From assembly GCF_046098205.1 (NCBI RefSeq), contig NZ_JBJURJ010000006.1:324602-388601 (forward strand): 64,000 bases of DNA. The letters run 5' to 3'. This stretch comes from Paenibacillus_AR mesotrionivorans. GTDB taxonomy: Bacteria; Bacillota; Bacilli; Paenibacillales; NBRC-103111. Under the pieces are notes generated by a model, which was not told where the DNA came from, searched no databases, and worked only from the letters and a program-made list of their open reading frames with translations. The position numbers and the translations under genes are program-made. This document shows positions 43,071 through 51,090 of the stretch, in pieces. Within the stretch, counting starts at the first letter, position 1. Each line of letters opens with the position of its first letter.

Positions 43071-44258
43071 TTACCGTCCGTCAGCCAGCTTGTAACCGGC
43101 CGCATAACGCTCGTTCAGCCTGTAGTACCTGCTGACAATTTCCTTGTGCAGGGGATGGCGCACCGGAATGCCGGTCAGTTCCCCCAGAGCCGATTGGATG
43201 CCCTTCTGGCGGATCACCCTTTGTACCCGGACCGCATCTTCATCGCTGTTACTGTCAAAATGAAGCGCAGCTGCGATGGCATCGGCCAGATTGGAAACCG
43301 GCAGTCCCAGCCGTGAAGCCAGCATAGCCGGCCGCACCAGGCGGTTGTTGTAGGAGAGCTTGGACAAGGGCGAACGGGCCACCCGCTCGATCCGGTCCGT
43401 CAAACCCGGATTGGCAAAACGCTCCAGGGTTTTCTCGATATAGGCCACATGGGCTTTTTCATCGAGCCCGTATTTTTCCACCAGCATCCGCCCGGTTTCC
43501 TGCATCACCCTCCGTACCTTGATTTTGACCAATGGCTTTCTCATGGCCTCCTGGATGGTCAGGCAGCCGGCCAGGTATCCGAAGTAGGCGGCGACGCAAT
43601 GGCCGGTGTTCACCGTGAACAGCTTCCGCTCCATGTAAGCCTCCAGCTCATCAGTAAGAATAATTCCCTGAATGGCCGGGAAGTCCTCCGCCGTGCCGCG
43701 TTTGTCCACCACCCACTCGAAGAAGGGCTCCACCTTAACGGCAAGCGGATCCTCCTGCTGCTGCACAGGCACAATCCGGTCCACGATGGAATCCGGAAAA
43801 TAAACCAGCCTCTCCGCCTGTCCGTGCAGCGCGGGATCAAGCTGGGCGTATACCCATTTTTTGAGCTGGGAGCTGCCACGGATGGTATTCTCACAGGCAA
43901 TGACGTGAAGCACGCGGGGATTCTCCCGCAGGCGCAGCTCGATTCCACGGGCTATTGAGCCTGCAATATGCTTCAATGAGCCGGCGCCTACCGCCGTTGT
44001 CACCAGATCCGCCTCCGCCACCTGGCGCGCCACCGCTTCCCCGTCAGAGATGCGCAACGCTGTCACGTTCCGGACCACGGACACATCCTCGCCTCCCAGA
44101 CCGCCTGCCAGCATGACTGTATATTGCCCCCGTTTTTGAAGCAGGGCAATCTGCCGCTCATTCCGGGCCACAAAACAAACCTCATAGCCTGACCCGGAGA
44201 GCTGCATGCCGATGAACCCTCTGCCGATGTTCCCGGCGCCAAATTGCACTGCTTTCAT
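43071..44258 (-). CDS. mtlD: Mannitol-1-phosphate 5-dehydrogenase
   Basis: A 395-residue cytoplasmic enzyme interconverting mannitol 1-phosphate and fructose 6-phosphate with NAD(H). The cofactor motif is FGAGNIGRGFIGMQLSGSGY at the very start, and the catalytic block KLFTVNTGHCVAAYFGYLAG (KxxxxNxxH-type) is about residue 213. KKWVYAQLDPALHGQAERL and SIVDRIVPVQ are also conserved. AAAGGAGTGG precedes the ATG. No mtlA/mtlF PTS or mannitol regulator is nearby. It follows a HAD phosphatase gene by 132 bases and both lie behind a c-di-AMP riboswitch, which suggests synthesis rather than breakdown of mannitol. Confidence 0.93.
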   Translation of the reverse strand: MKAVQFGAGNIGRGFIGMQLSGSGYEVCFVARNERQIALLQKRGQYTVMLAGGLGGEDVSVVRNVTALRISDGEAVARQVAEADLVTTAVGAGSLKHIAGSIARGIELRLRENPRVLHVIACENTIRGSSQLKKWVYAQLDPALHGQAERLVYFPDSIVDRIVPVQQQEDPLAVKVEPFFEWVVDKRGTAEDFPAIQGIILTDELEAYMERKLFTVNTGHCVAAYFGYLAGCLTIQEAMRKPLVKIKVRRVMQETGRMLVEKYGLDEKAHVAYIEKTLERFANPGLTDRIERVARSPLSKLSYNNRLVRPAMLASRLGLPVSNLADAIAAALHFDSNSDEDAVRVQRVIRQKGIQSALGELTGIPVRHPLHKEIVSRYYRLNERYAAGYKLADGR

Positions 44259-44390
44259 GTTCTTCCACTCCTTTATTTTTTTGAATTTTCTGTCTTTTCA
44301 TGCGGTAAAGGCTTCTAGAGCGTGTTGGCTAACACATCCCGGCCCCCGGACCGGAAATGCTCACAGCCCGGAGACAGGTCAGTTGTAAGC

Positions 44391-45053
44391 TCAGCTGCCC
44401 TGGGGGTTGGTTACCAAGTGGCGGAAGTCCAGGTCACAAAGAGAATCCAGCCTGTAATTGCAGGGCTCGAATTCCAGCAGGGAGGTAATCCGGTTGGGGA
44501 TCACCACACTGTACATTCCTGCGGCAGCCGCCGCCCGTGCTCCGTTGGGAGAATCCTCAATGGCCACCGCCTCGTGGGGCGCCACTCCCAGACAGGCCAG
44601 CGTCTGCAGGTACAGCTCCGGATCGGGCTTTACCTTTTCCACATCATCCGCCGTCCGGATACACTCGAAATAGTCTGCGATACCCAGCCTGCTCAAATAA
44701 CGGTCGATCCACTCCCGGGAGGAGCTGGAGGCCAGACCGATGCGCAGGCCCGCTTCCTTGGCCGCCTTCAGGTAATCCAGCACCCCGGGGCGCAGGAGCT
44801 CCTTCTCCATCAAAGCGGTATGCTGGGCGCGGACAGAGGTACGCAGAATGTCCAGATTCACCGGCAGCTTCAGCTCCGTCACAAGGTACTCGTAGGGATT
44901 AAAGGTATGGAGGCTGGTTCCGATACACCCAGAGTACAGCTCCACTGTCAAATCCACATTATGCTCCCGGTACGCGTCCCGGAAAGCCTCGTACCAAGCC
45001 GTCTCCGTATCAATAATTGTCCCGTCAAAATCAAAAATAATCGCTTTAAGCAT
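44391..45053 (-). CDS. HAD-family phosphatase (YhcW/beta-PGM-like)
   Basis: A 220-residue haloacid-dehalogenase hydrolase. Motif I is IFDFDGTIIDTE (nucleophile Asp8, acid/base Asp10), motif II is GLASSSSREW, motif III Lys is in VEKVKPDPELYL and motif IV in AIEDSPNGARAAAAAG. The helical cap between motifs I and II matches the beta-phosphoglucomutase/YhcW subgroup. By neighbourhood it may remove phosphate from mannitol 1-phosphate; this is inference, as specificity of these enzymes cannot be read from sequence. GGGAGACGG lies upstream of the ATG. The c-di-AMP riboswitch terminator ends 121 bases upstream. Confidence 0.88.
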   Translation of the reverse strand: MLKAIIFDFDGTIIDTETAWYEAFRDAYREHNVDLTVELYSGCIGTSLHTFNPYEYLVTELKLPVNLDILRTSVRAQHTALMEKELLRPGVLDYLKAAKEAGLRIGLASSSSREWIDRYLSRLGIADYFECIRTADDVEKVKPDPELYLQTLACLGVAPHEAVAIEDSPNGARAAAAAGMYSVVIPNRITSLLEFEPCNYRLDSLCDLDFRHLVTNPQGS

Positions 45054-45173
45054 GTGTTCCGTCTCCCTTCCGGATTGTGTTTTTTCTCTCTTGCTCCACG
45101 GCGGAAGCGGAGGAAACAGACGCACGGACACCAGCAGGGGTCATGGAATGGGCCGGAGTAGATATTGTAGGAC

Positions 45174-45210
45174 AGCACAAAAAGAGCCCTGAAGAACAGG
45201 GCCCGACTCT
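45174..45210 (-). terminator. Expression-platform terminator of the c-di-AMP riboswitch
   Basis: On the minus strand GGGCCCTG (from 45204) pairs with CAGGGCTC around a 5-6 base loop, preceded by AGAGTC and followed by TTTTTGTG. Confidence 0.85.
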
Positions 45211-45237
45211 ACTTTGTCAAAAGCAAAGAAATGACCC

Positions 45238-45356
45238 ATCTCCTGCTGACGAGGTTAGCTGACGGGCTCGGGTAGATGGTACCCTACATCTTAAGATGAC
45301 TCGCCCCAATTGCGTGGTTCCCCCGCTTTCCGGCCGCAGCCGAAAACTAAGCGTAT
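45238..45356 (-). ncRNA. ydaO/yuaA-type c-di-AMP riboswitch
   Basis: On the minus strand the hallmark blocks of the class appear in order: CGCTTAG, GCGGGGGAACCA, TTGGGGCGAGTC, GTAGGGTACC, CCGAG, and CCCGTCAGCTAACCTCGT. This is an excellent match to the ydaO aptamer. An intrinsic terminator follows about 30 bases downstream, the usual OFF-switch arrangement in which bound c-di-AMP ends transcription. The next gene is the HAD phosphatase, followed by mtlD. Confidence 0.93.
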
Positions 45357-45444
45357 TTTTATAATAATCAGAACTATTGGAAATGTCAATTTATTTTCAT
45401 GACTTATTTTCAAAAACAGGCGGCGGGGGTATATCCCCGAAACA

Positions 45445-45482
45445 AAAGGACAGCAAACAGTAAGGCCTGTCTGCTGTCCGGT
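45445..45482 (-). terminator. Terminator of the iron-siderophore binding-protein gene
   Basis: On the minus strand GGACAGCAGACAG pairs with CTGTTTGCTGTCC (one mismatch), followed by TTTTGTTTC. Confidence 0.88.
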
Positions 45483-45489
45483 TATATTC

Positions 45490-46500
45490 TTACTTCACGA
45501 TGCTTTTGAGGACATCGTCAATGATCATGGAGTTGGCTACCGCCCCGCTGTAGAGCCAGCTTTTGGCCTTGTTGAACTGGAAAACCTGGTTGTTCTTAAC
45601 AGCCGGAATGGTGCCCCACACCGGATCCTTCAGGGCCTCGGAGCCGGTGGCCGTATCGCTGTTCACGAGGAAGATATAGTCAGCATCCAAGGTCGCCAGC
45701 TTCTCCATGGAAATCGAATTCCAGTTGGCCTTGCCGGCAGCGGAAATTTCCTTCACGGCGGCAGGCACGGTAAAGCCCAGGTCCTTATAAAGCACGGTTC
45801 CGCTGGAACGGGCTTCGCTGACCACGAAGAATTTATTGCCTACCAGCCAGATGGCGGCGGCGGACTTGGCTCCGGAGGCTTTTTGCAGCTTGTCCTTGGC
45901 ATCCTTGGCTTTTTGGTCATACGTATCCAAAGCCTTCTGAGCTTCCGCCTTCTTGTCCAGAACCTCGCCGACCTTAAGCAGCGCCTGGCGCCAGTCGCCG
46001 TTGATTTCGTCGCCCAGGACGAAGGTAGGCGCAATCTTGGAATATTGGCTGTACTTGTCCCCGGCTACGGTACTGGTATCCCCGATGATCAAGAGGTCCG
46101 GATTAAAGCCCGCTACCGCCTCAAACGGCAGATCGCTGGGAACAGGCGGGATTGCGGACAGATGGTCGTTCAGGTAATCCTGCTTCGAGCCCTTGGAGGT
46201 CCCCCATTGGGCGATGGGCATCACGCCGATGGCAACAAGATGATCCTCCAGATAGGAAGCGATGATGCGTTTGGGATTGGCGGGAATTTTCACGTCATGG
46301 CCCAGACCGTCCTTCAGGGTGCGCTCCGCGGGCGCTGTGGAGGCGGCGGAGGCTGGTGCGGAAGCGGCTGAAGATGCGGCCGGAGACGAGGAGGCACCGC
46401 CCGTGTCATTGCTGTTGCTGCCGCAAGCGGCCAGGGTCAAGGATAAGGCCGTCGCACCGGCCAGGATGGCAAACCATTTCTTCGTATAGCGATTATTCAC
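45490..46500 (-). CDS. Iron-siderophore ABC transporter substrate-binding lipoprotein
   Basis: A 336-residue lipoprotein starting at GTG. The signal has KKWFAILAGATALSLTLAAC, followed by a Ser/Ala-rich linker. The mature type III binding fold has LKDGLGHDVKIPANPKRIIA, PFEAVAGFNPDLLIIGDTST and SMEKLATLDADYIFLVNSDT. It resembles FeuA/YclQ/FhuD-type ferric-siderophore receptors. A near-perfect Fur box lies 128 bases upstream. No permease or ATPase genes are adjacent, so it must use components encoded elsewhere. Confidence 0.9.
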   Translation of the reverse strand: MNNRYTKKWFAILAGATALSLTLAACGSNSNDTGGASSSPAASSAASAPASAASTAPAERTLKDGLGHDVKIPANPKRIIASYLEDHLVAIGVMPIAQWGTSKGSKQDYLNDHLSAIPPVPSDLPFEAVAGFNPDLLIIGDTSTVAGDKYSQYSKIAPTFVLGDEINGDWRQALLKVGEVLDKKAEAQKALDTYDQKAKDAKDKLQKASGAKSAAAIWLVGNKFFVVSEARSSGTVLYKDLGFTVPAAVKEISAAGKANWNSISMEKLATLDADYIFLVNSDTATGSEALKDPVWGTIPAVKNNQVFQFNKAKSWLYSGAVANSMIIDDVLKSIVK

Positions 46501-46627
46501 AATATGCTCCCCCTATGATATCGAATGTGATGGTAAGTTGAGACGGATGGGGCTGGATTTTGACAAGATCAAACTAGGAGCCACACCAGGATGTAATGGT
46601 AGAAATAGGTTTTAGACCGATATTGAT

Positions 46628-46646
46628 GATAACAATTATCATTATC
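46628..46646. promoter_or_regulatory. Fur box
   Basis: GATAACAATTATCATTATC matches 17 of 19 positions of the classical Fur box GATAATGATTATCATTATC. It indicates iron repression of the downstream lipoprotein gene. Confidence 0.85.
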
Positions 46647-46773
46647 AATGTCAAGAGGGATTGTTCCGGCTTTGAGTATTCAGTCTTTGAGTATTCCGGC
46701 TTTTGAGGGGGAAGCGGATCCAGGCAAATCCCTGTATCTAAAAGCCTACCCGGTGAGTTACGAGTATGCCAAA

Positions 46774-46949
46774 TGCAAAAGTGCAGTTATTCTATGGACC
46801 CGCCGCTGAGATAGGGGGTCCGAAATGCAAAAGTGCATCTATTTCCCGCGATTACCACCCAACTGGAGGTTTCAGCGAAAAATAGATGCACTTTTGCAGG
46901 ATAACATGTACAAATGGGGATTATAGTCAAAAATAACTGCACTTTTGCA
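46774..46949. repeat. Quadripartite intergenic repeat R6 (++-- with ~51-bp period)
   Basis: Direct copies TGCAAAAGTGCAGTTATTCT (46774-46793) and TGCAAAAGTGCATCTATTTC (46826-46845), 52 apart; inverted copies 46879-46898 and 46930-46949, 51 apart. The variant bases pair nested: copy 1 with copy 4 (CAGTTATT) and copy 2 with copy 3 (CATCTATT). It lies 275 bases beyond the cydC stop. The DNA from 46950 to 47223 holds only loosely repeated CACGATC/CACGACC-like motifs and no gene. Confidence 0.9.
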
Positions 46950-47223
46950 GGATAGCACAAGTAGAATAGTCACGCGCGAGGTGGCTATGTGCAGGATAGC
47001 ACACACGGAATAGTGACGTGCAAAATCGTATCATGCAGAACCTGAACACCACGATCTTGTGCTTCACGACCTTGCAAATTACGACCATGCAAGCTTCAAT
47101 CGAGCACAACACGATCGTGATGTAATGGATTGTGACGTACAGGATTGCAACTGATTACATGCAGACTGGCCGGCTCGCCGTTGGAGCTATTCCGACGGTC
47201 GGATGTGGGAATCCGTCACAACG

Positions 47224-48999
47224 TTAACCCCTTGTTTCCTGCCATACGGCCTCTGCCTGCTGCAGCCGGAACAGCCGCCAGTATTCGCCCTGCATATGGA
47301 GCAGTTCTTCATGGGTGCCGCGTTCCACAATTTGTCCGTTCTTGAGCACAAGGATATGGTCCATCCGCTCCAGCCCCGTGAGCTTGTGGGTGATCCACAG
47401 CACGGACTTTCCCGGGAAGGCCACCTCCTCCGCCTGGCGCAGGAACGCTTCCTCCGTGACACTGTCCAGCCCCGCCGTGGGCTCATCGAACAGGAGCACC
47501 GGAGCGTTGCGGAGCAGCGCCCGGGCCAGCCCCAGCCGCTGGCGTTCGCCCCCGGACAGCCGGGAGCCCCATTCCCCGATTAGCGTGTCGTAGCCTTCCG
47601 GCAGGTTCATGATGGTGTCGTGGATCTGCGCCGCCTTGGCGGCTTGCTCTATCTCTTCGTCCGTTGCTTCCGGACTGGCCAGCAGGAGATTGTCCCGGAC
47701 GGATTCGTTGAACAGCTGCACATGCTGGGACACCACGGCAAATCGGTCCCGCACCGCCTCCTCCGGCAGCGCAGCCAGCTCCTGCCCGGCCAACTGCACG
47801 CTCCCGGCCTCGTAGGGCCGGAGCTTCAATAGGACCTGGAGCAGCGAGCTTTTGCCGGCGCCGCTCTCTCCTACCACGGCCACCCGCCGTCCCATCGGGA
47901 GGCCGAAGCTGATGCCATCCAAGGCCGCCGGCTCGGATGGCCCGTACCGAAACGCCATCCGCTCCACGTGGATGGCGAAGCCTGCTTCCGGCAGCGGCTG
48001 CGCGGCTGCCGAAGCTGCACTGGCGGATGGCGCCTCCGGGCCGCCGGCATCCGCCAGCTTGAACAGCCGTTCGGCGGCCGCCATAATGCCGCCGAACTGC
48101 TGGAAGGTCTGCGGCAGCGGCGCCACTGCCTCGAAGCTGGCCAAGGCCACCATGGCTAGCACCGGCAGGGCAATGCCGCTGAGCGCCTGCGCGGCCACCA
48201 GCGGGATGGCCGCCAAGAGCATCAGCCACATGGCCGCCTGGGTGCAGGCCACCATCAAACCGGACGCCACGGCGGCTGTCCGGTTCTGACCCTTCTGCAG
48301 CGCCGACAACCGGCGCTGGTCCGCCTCCACCCGGGCGGCTGCCTCCTCCGCCCGGCCGTACACCAGGAGCTCCGGCAAGCCCATGATCAGGTCATTGGCA
48401 TTGGCATAGAGCTCCCCGCGGCAGGCGGCGGTTTCTTGCCCTCTCCGCCGTCCAGCCAGATGAGACAGGGCGGGAACCGCCACGCCTCCCAGCACCAGCA
48501 TCACGGCCAGGATCAGGCCGAAGCGGATATCCCACCAGGCTACGATCCCGATGCCGAGAAGCGCTGCCAGCACGGCTACCAGCGGAGGTGATAAAACCCG
48601 CAGATAAAAGTTCTGCAGCTCGTTCACATCGCTGACCACCGAACCCAGCACATCCCCGCTGCGCCGGTCCTCCAGAAGCACTGTGCCTCTGGGTTCAATG
48701 CGGGTATATATCCACGTGCGCAAATCCGCCAGCACCCGGAAGGTGACGTCATGGGAGGCCAGCCGCTCCAGATAACGGAAGACACCCCGGGAGAGTCCGA
48801 AGAAACGTACTCCCACAATGGGCACCCAAACCAGCAGCACCGTCTCCGGCCGCAAGGCGGCTTTGGCGATGAGATAGCCGGAGGCCCCCATCAGTCCGAT
48901 ATTGGCGCCGATGGTCAGGAAGCCAAGCAACACCGCCAGGAAAGACCGGCCCTTGTAACGGCCGACAAAAGCCAATGTTCTGCGGAAGGTGCTGTTCAT
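47224..48999 (-). CDS. cydC: Thiol reductant ABC exporter subunit CydC
   Basis: A 591-residue membrane ABC half-transporter. Six helices are in about 1-310, and the ATPase domain contains Walker A GESGAGKSSLLQVLLKLRPY, signature LSGGERQRLGLARALL, Walker B VLLFDEPTAGLD and switch LWITHKLTG. With CydD it exports cysteine/glutathione-type thiols needed for assembly of cytochrome bd. Its ATG overlaps the cydD stop by 4 bases. A Ser/Ala-rich linker (about 325-345) joins the two domains. Last gene of cydABDC. Confidence 0.93.
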   Translation of the reverse strand: MNSTFRRTLAFVGRYKGRSFLAVLLGFLTIGANIGLMGASGYLIAKAALRPETVLLVWVPIVGVRFFGLSRGVFRYLERLASHDVTFRVLADLRTWIYTRIEPRGTVLLEDRRSGDVLGSVVSDVNELQNFYLRVLSPPLVAVLAALLGIGIVAWWDIRFGLILAVMLVLGGVAVPALSHLAGRRRGQETAACRGELYANANDLIMGLPELLVYGRAEEAAARVEADQRRLSALQKGQNRTAAVASGLMVACTQAAMWLMLLAAIPLVAAQALSGIALPVLAMVALASFEAVAPLPQTFQQFGGIMAAAERLFKLADAGGPEAPSASAASAAAQPLPEAGFAIHVERMAFRYGPSEPAALDGISFGLPMGRRVAVVGESGAGKSSLLQVLLKLRPYEAGSVQLAGQELAALPEEAVRDRFAVVSQHVQLFNESVRDNLLLASPEATDEEIEQAAKAAQIHDTIMNLPEGYDTLIGEWGSRLSGGERQRLGLARALLRNAPVLLFDEPTAGLDSVTEEAFLRQAEEVAFPGKSVLWITHKLTGLERMDHILVLKNGQIVERGTHEELLHMQGEYWRLFRLQQAEAVWQETRG

Positions 49000-51089
49000 G
49001 CCGTCTCACCTCCCTCCGCATTGGTTACCGTCAAACCAGCCGCATCAGCCTGCTGCTGGTTATCCGCTTCCCCTTTAGCCCCCGCCGCTTCCACGGATTT
49101 TGCTTTTGCTTCTACTTCTACTTTTGCTTCTACTTTCGCTTCTACTTTCGCTTCTGCTTTCGCTTCTGCCTCTGCTTTAGCTTCTGCTTCTGCTTCACCC
49201 CGCATCAATGCCGCTGCGGCTTCCAAACCTTCTCCGCCCTGCGCCCGCACCATCCGCGCATAGACGCTGCCGCTAACCGCCAGCAGCTCCTCCGGCCGGC
49301 CCGCCTCTACGATGCGGCCCTGCTCCAGCACCACCAGCCAGTCCGCATGGCGGACCGTATCCAGCCGGTGGGCGGCCATCAGAACGGTGCGTCCGCGCAC
49401 CAGCTCCGTCCACGCCTCCTGCACCAGCGCCTCATTCTGCGCATCCAATTGCGCCGTCGGTTCATCCAACAGCAGCACCGGCGCATCCCGGAGCAGCGCC
49501 CGGGCAATAGACAGCCTCTGCATCTGGCCGCGGCTTAAGCGGACAGCCTCGCCGATAGGCGTGTCGTAACCCTGGGGCAGCCGGGCGATGAATTCATCCG
49601 CCCGAGCCAGCCTTGCCGCGGCCAGTACCTCGTCCCGTGAAGCGCCGGGACTACCCAGCCGGATATTGTCCAACACAGTGCCCTGAAACAGATGGGTCGT
49701 CTGGGCCACCACCGCCAGCTTGCTGCGCCACCAGAACATGGACAGCTCCGCCATATCGGTGCCGTTCACGCGGATGTTCCCCTCCGTAGGCCGCAGGAAA
49801 CCCTGCAGCAGCTCCAAGAGGGTGCTTTTGCCCGCGCCGGTATGTCCGATCACAGCCACCCGCTGGCCCGGCTCCACCGTGAGGCTGATGCCGGACAAAG
49901 CCAAGGGAAGCTCGGCCGAAGCCGCCGTTCCCCCGTCTTCAGGCAGCTTGTCCGCCGTCCTCCCCACATTGGCACCGCCACCGGCTTCCTGCTCTTCCTG
50001 CTGCGCAGCTTGCTCTTCGTCAGCCGCCGCTTTCTCCACCCGGGGATAACGAAAACCCACCTCCGCCAGCTCGATCCGGTAGCCGCCTCCAGCCACTGCA
50101 GGCTCCGGCTTCTGCCCGTCGGGCCGCTCCGTCCAGCCCGGCGCCTCCGCGTCCAGCAGCTCGAAAATCCGCTCCGCGGCAATACGTCCGTTCATCCCCG
50201 TATGGAACTGGGTGCCTAACGCCCGCACCGGGCCGTAATATTCCGGCGCCAGCAGAAGCACAGCGTAGGCGTTGTAAAAATCAATACTGCCATCAATAAG
50301 CCGCAGCCCCAGGAACACGGCCACCACTGCGGTGCACAGGGTGGCAAACAGCTCCATCACAAAGGCGGACATAAAGGCCAGCCGCAGCGTGCCCATAGTG
50401 GCCTTACGGTGTTCCTCGCCGATGCGGGCAATAATCCGGATCTGCTCCCGGCTGCGGTTGAAGATCCGAAGTGTCGGCAGACCTCTTACCACATCGTGGA
50501 AGTGGCCGCTCAAATAACCCAGGAGCCGGTACTGCTTGGCCGTTTTGGCCTTGGTGGTCATCCCGATAATAATCATGAAGAAAATCAAAAGCGGCATGGT
50601 TACCGCTAGAATTAACGTAGAGGTCAGATCCATACGCAGCGTGGCACATAACACGGCAATCGGAATCAGCGTGGACAAGGCCACCTGGGGAATATACCGG
50701 GCCAGGAAGCTCTCCAGCTGCTCCACACCCTCATACAGCGTGGAGAGCAGCTCGCCGCTGCGCTCCTTTTTAATCGCCTGCGGTCCAAGCTCCGCCAGCT
50801 TGCGGACCATCCGCACCCGCAGGTCCTCCTTGATCCGCGCAGCCATGTCCGTAGACACCCACTCACTGGCAATATGAACCAGTACCCTTAGGCCAATCCA
50901 TCCCAATAGAACAAAAAGAGCGGGGAGAAGCTCCTCCAGCCCTTCCCCGCCCAAAAATACCCGATCTGTAATTCTGGCGATCCACACGGCCTCCAGAATA
51001 ATCAGAATGCCGCCGGCCAAGCCCAGGCATACGCTCGCTGCAAATAACACACGGGCGGCCGGCGCGCTTTTCATAAGACGCTTCATCAT
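48996..51089 (-). CDS. cydD: Thiol reductant ABC exporter subunit CydD, with unusual C-terminal tail
   Basis: A 697-residue half-transporter, about 110 residues longer than typical CydD. The membrane domain is about 1-320; the ATPase domain has Walker A GHTGAGKSTLLELLQGFLRP, signature LSRGQMQRLSIARALL, Walker B VLLLDEPTAQLD and switch MAAHRLDTV. Two extras explain the length: an acidic Gln/Glu-rich insert between FRYPRVEKA and ELPLALSGISLTVEP (about 345-390), and a tail after residue 625 made of EAKAEAK/VEAK repeats, encoded by GCTTCTACTTTC-like repeats. It starts 2 bases after the cydB stop and is coupled to cydC. Confidence 0.92.
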   Translation of the reverse strand: MMKRLMKSAPAARVLFAASVCLGLAGGILIILEAVWIARITDRVFLGGEGLEELLPALFVLLGWIGLRVLVHIASEWVSTDMAARIKEDLRVRMVRKLAELGPQAIKKERSGELLSTLYEGVEQLESFLARYIPQVALSTLIPIAVLCATLRMDLTSTLILAVTMPLLIFFMIIIGMTTKAKTAKQYRLLGYLSGHFHDVVRGLPTLRIFNRSREQIRIIARIGEEHRKATMGTLRLAFMSAFVMELFATLCTAVVAVFLGLRLIDGSIDFYNAYAVLLLAPEYYGPVRALGTQFHTGMNGRIAAERIFELLDAEAPGWTERPDGQKPEPAVAGGGYRIELAEVGFRYPRVEKAAADEEQAAQQEEQEAGGGANVGRTADKLPEDGGTAASAELPLALSGISLTVEPGQRVAVIGHTGAGKSTLLELLQGFLRPTEGNIRVNGTDMAELSMFWWRSKLAVVAQTTHLFQGTVLDNIRLGSPGASRDEVLAAARLARADEFIARLPQGYDTPIGEAVRLSRGQMQRLSIARALLRDAPVLLLDEPTAQLDAQNEALVQEAWTELVRGRTVLMAAHRLDTVRHADWLVVLEQGRIVEAGRPEELLAVSGSVYARMVRAQGGEGLEAAAALMRGEAEAEAKAEAEAKAEAKVEAKVEAKVEVEAKAKSVEAAGAKGEADNQQQADAAGLTVTNAEGGETA
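49095..49196 (-). repeat. In-frame short tandem repeat encoding an EAK tail
   Basis: Repeats of GCTTCT-ACTTTC/GCTTTC on the plus strand encode alternating Glu-Ala-Lys/Val on the minus strand. Unit lengths are multiples of 3 so the frame is kept; length variation between strains is likely. Confidence 0.75.
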
Positions 51090-51090
51090 A

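Noticed and set aside
43071..44258. Mannitol uptake (PTS) operon
   Set aside because: Only mtlD is present; no mtlA, mtlF or mtlR in the flanking 10 kb.
45238..45356. T-box or other tRNA-sensing leader
   Set aside because: No T-box sequence or specifier loop; all conserved blocks fit the c-di-AMP aptamer.
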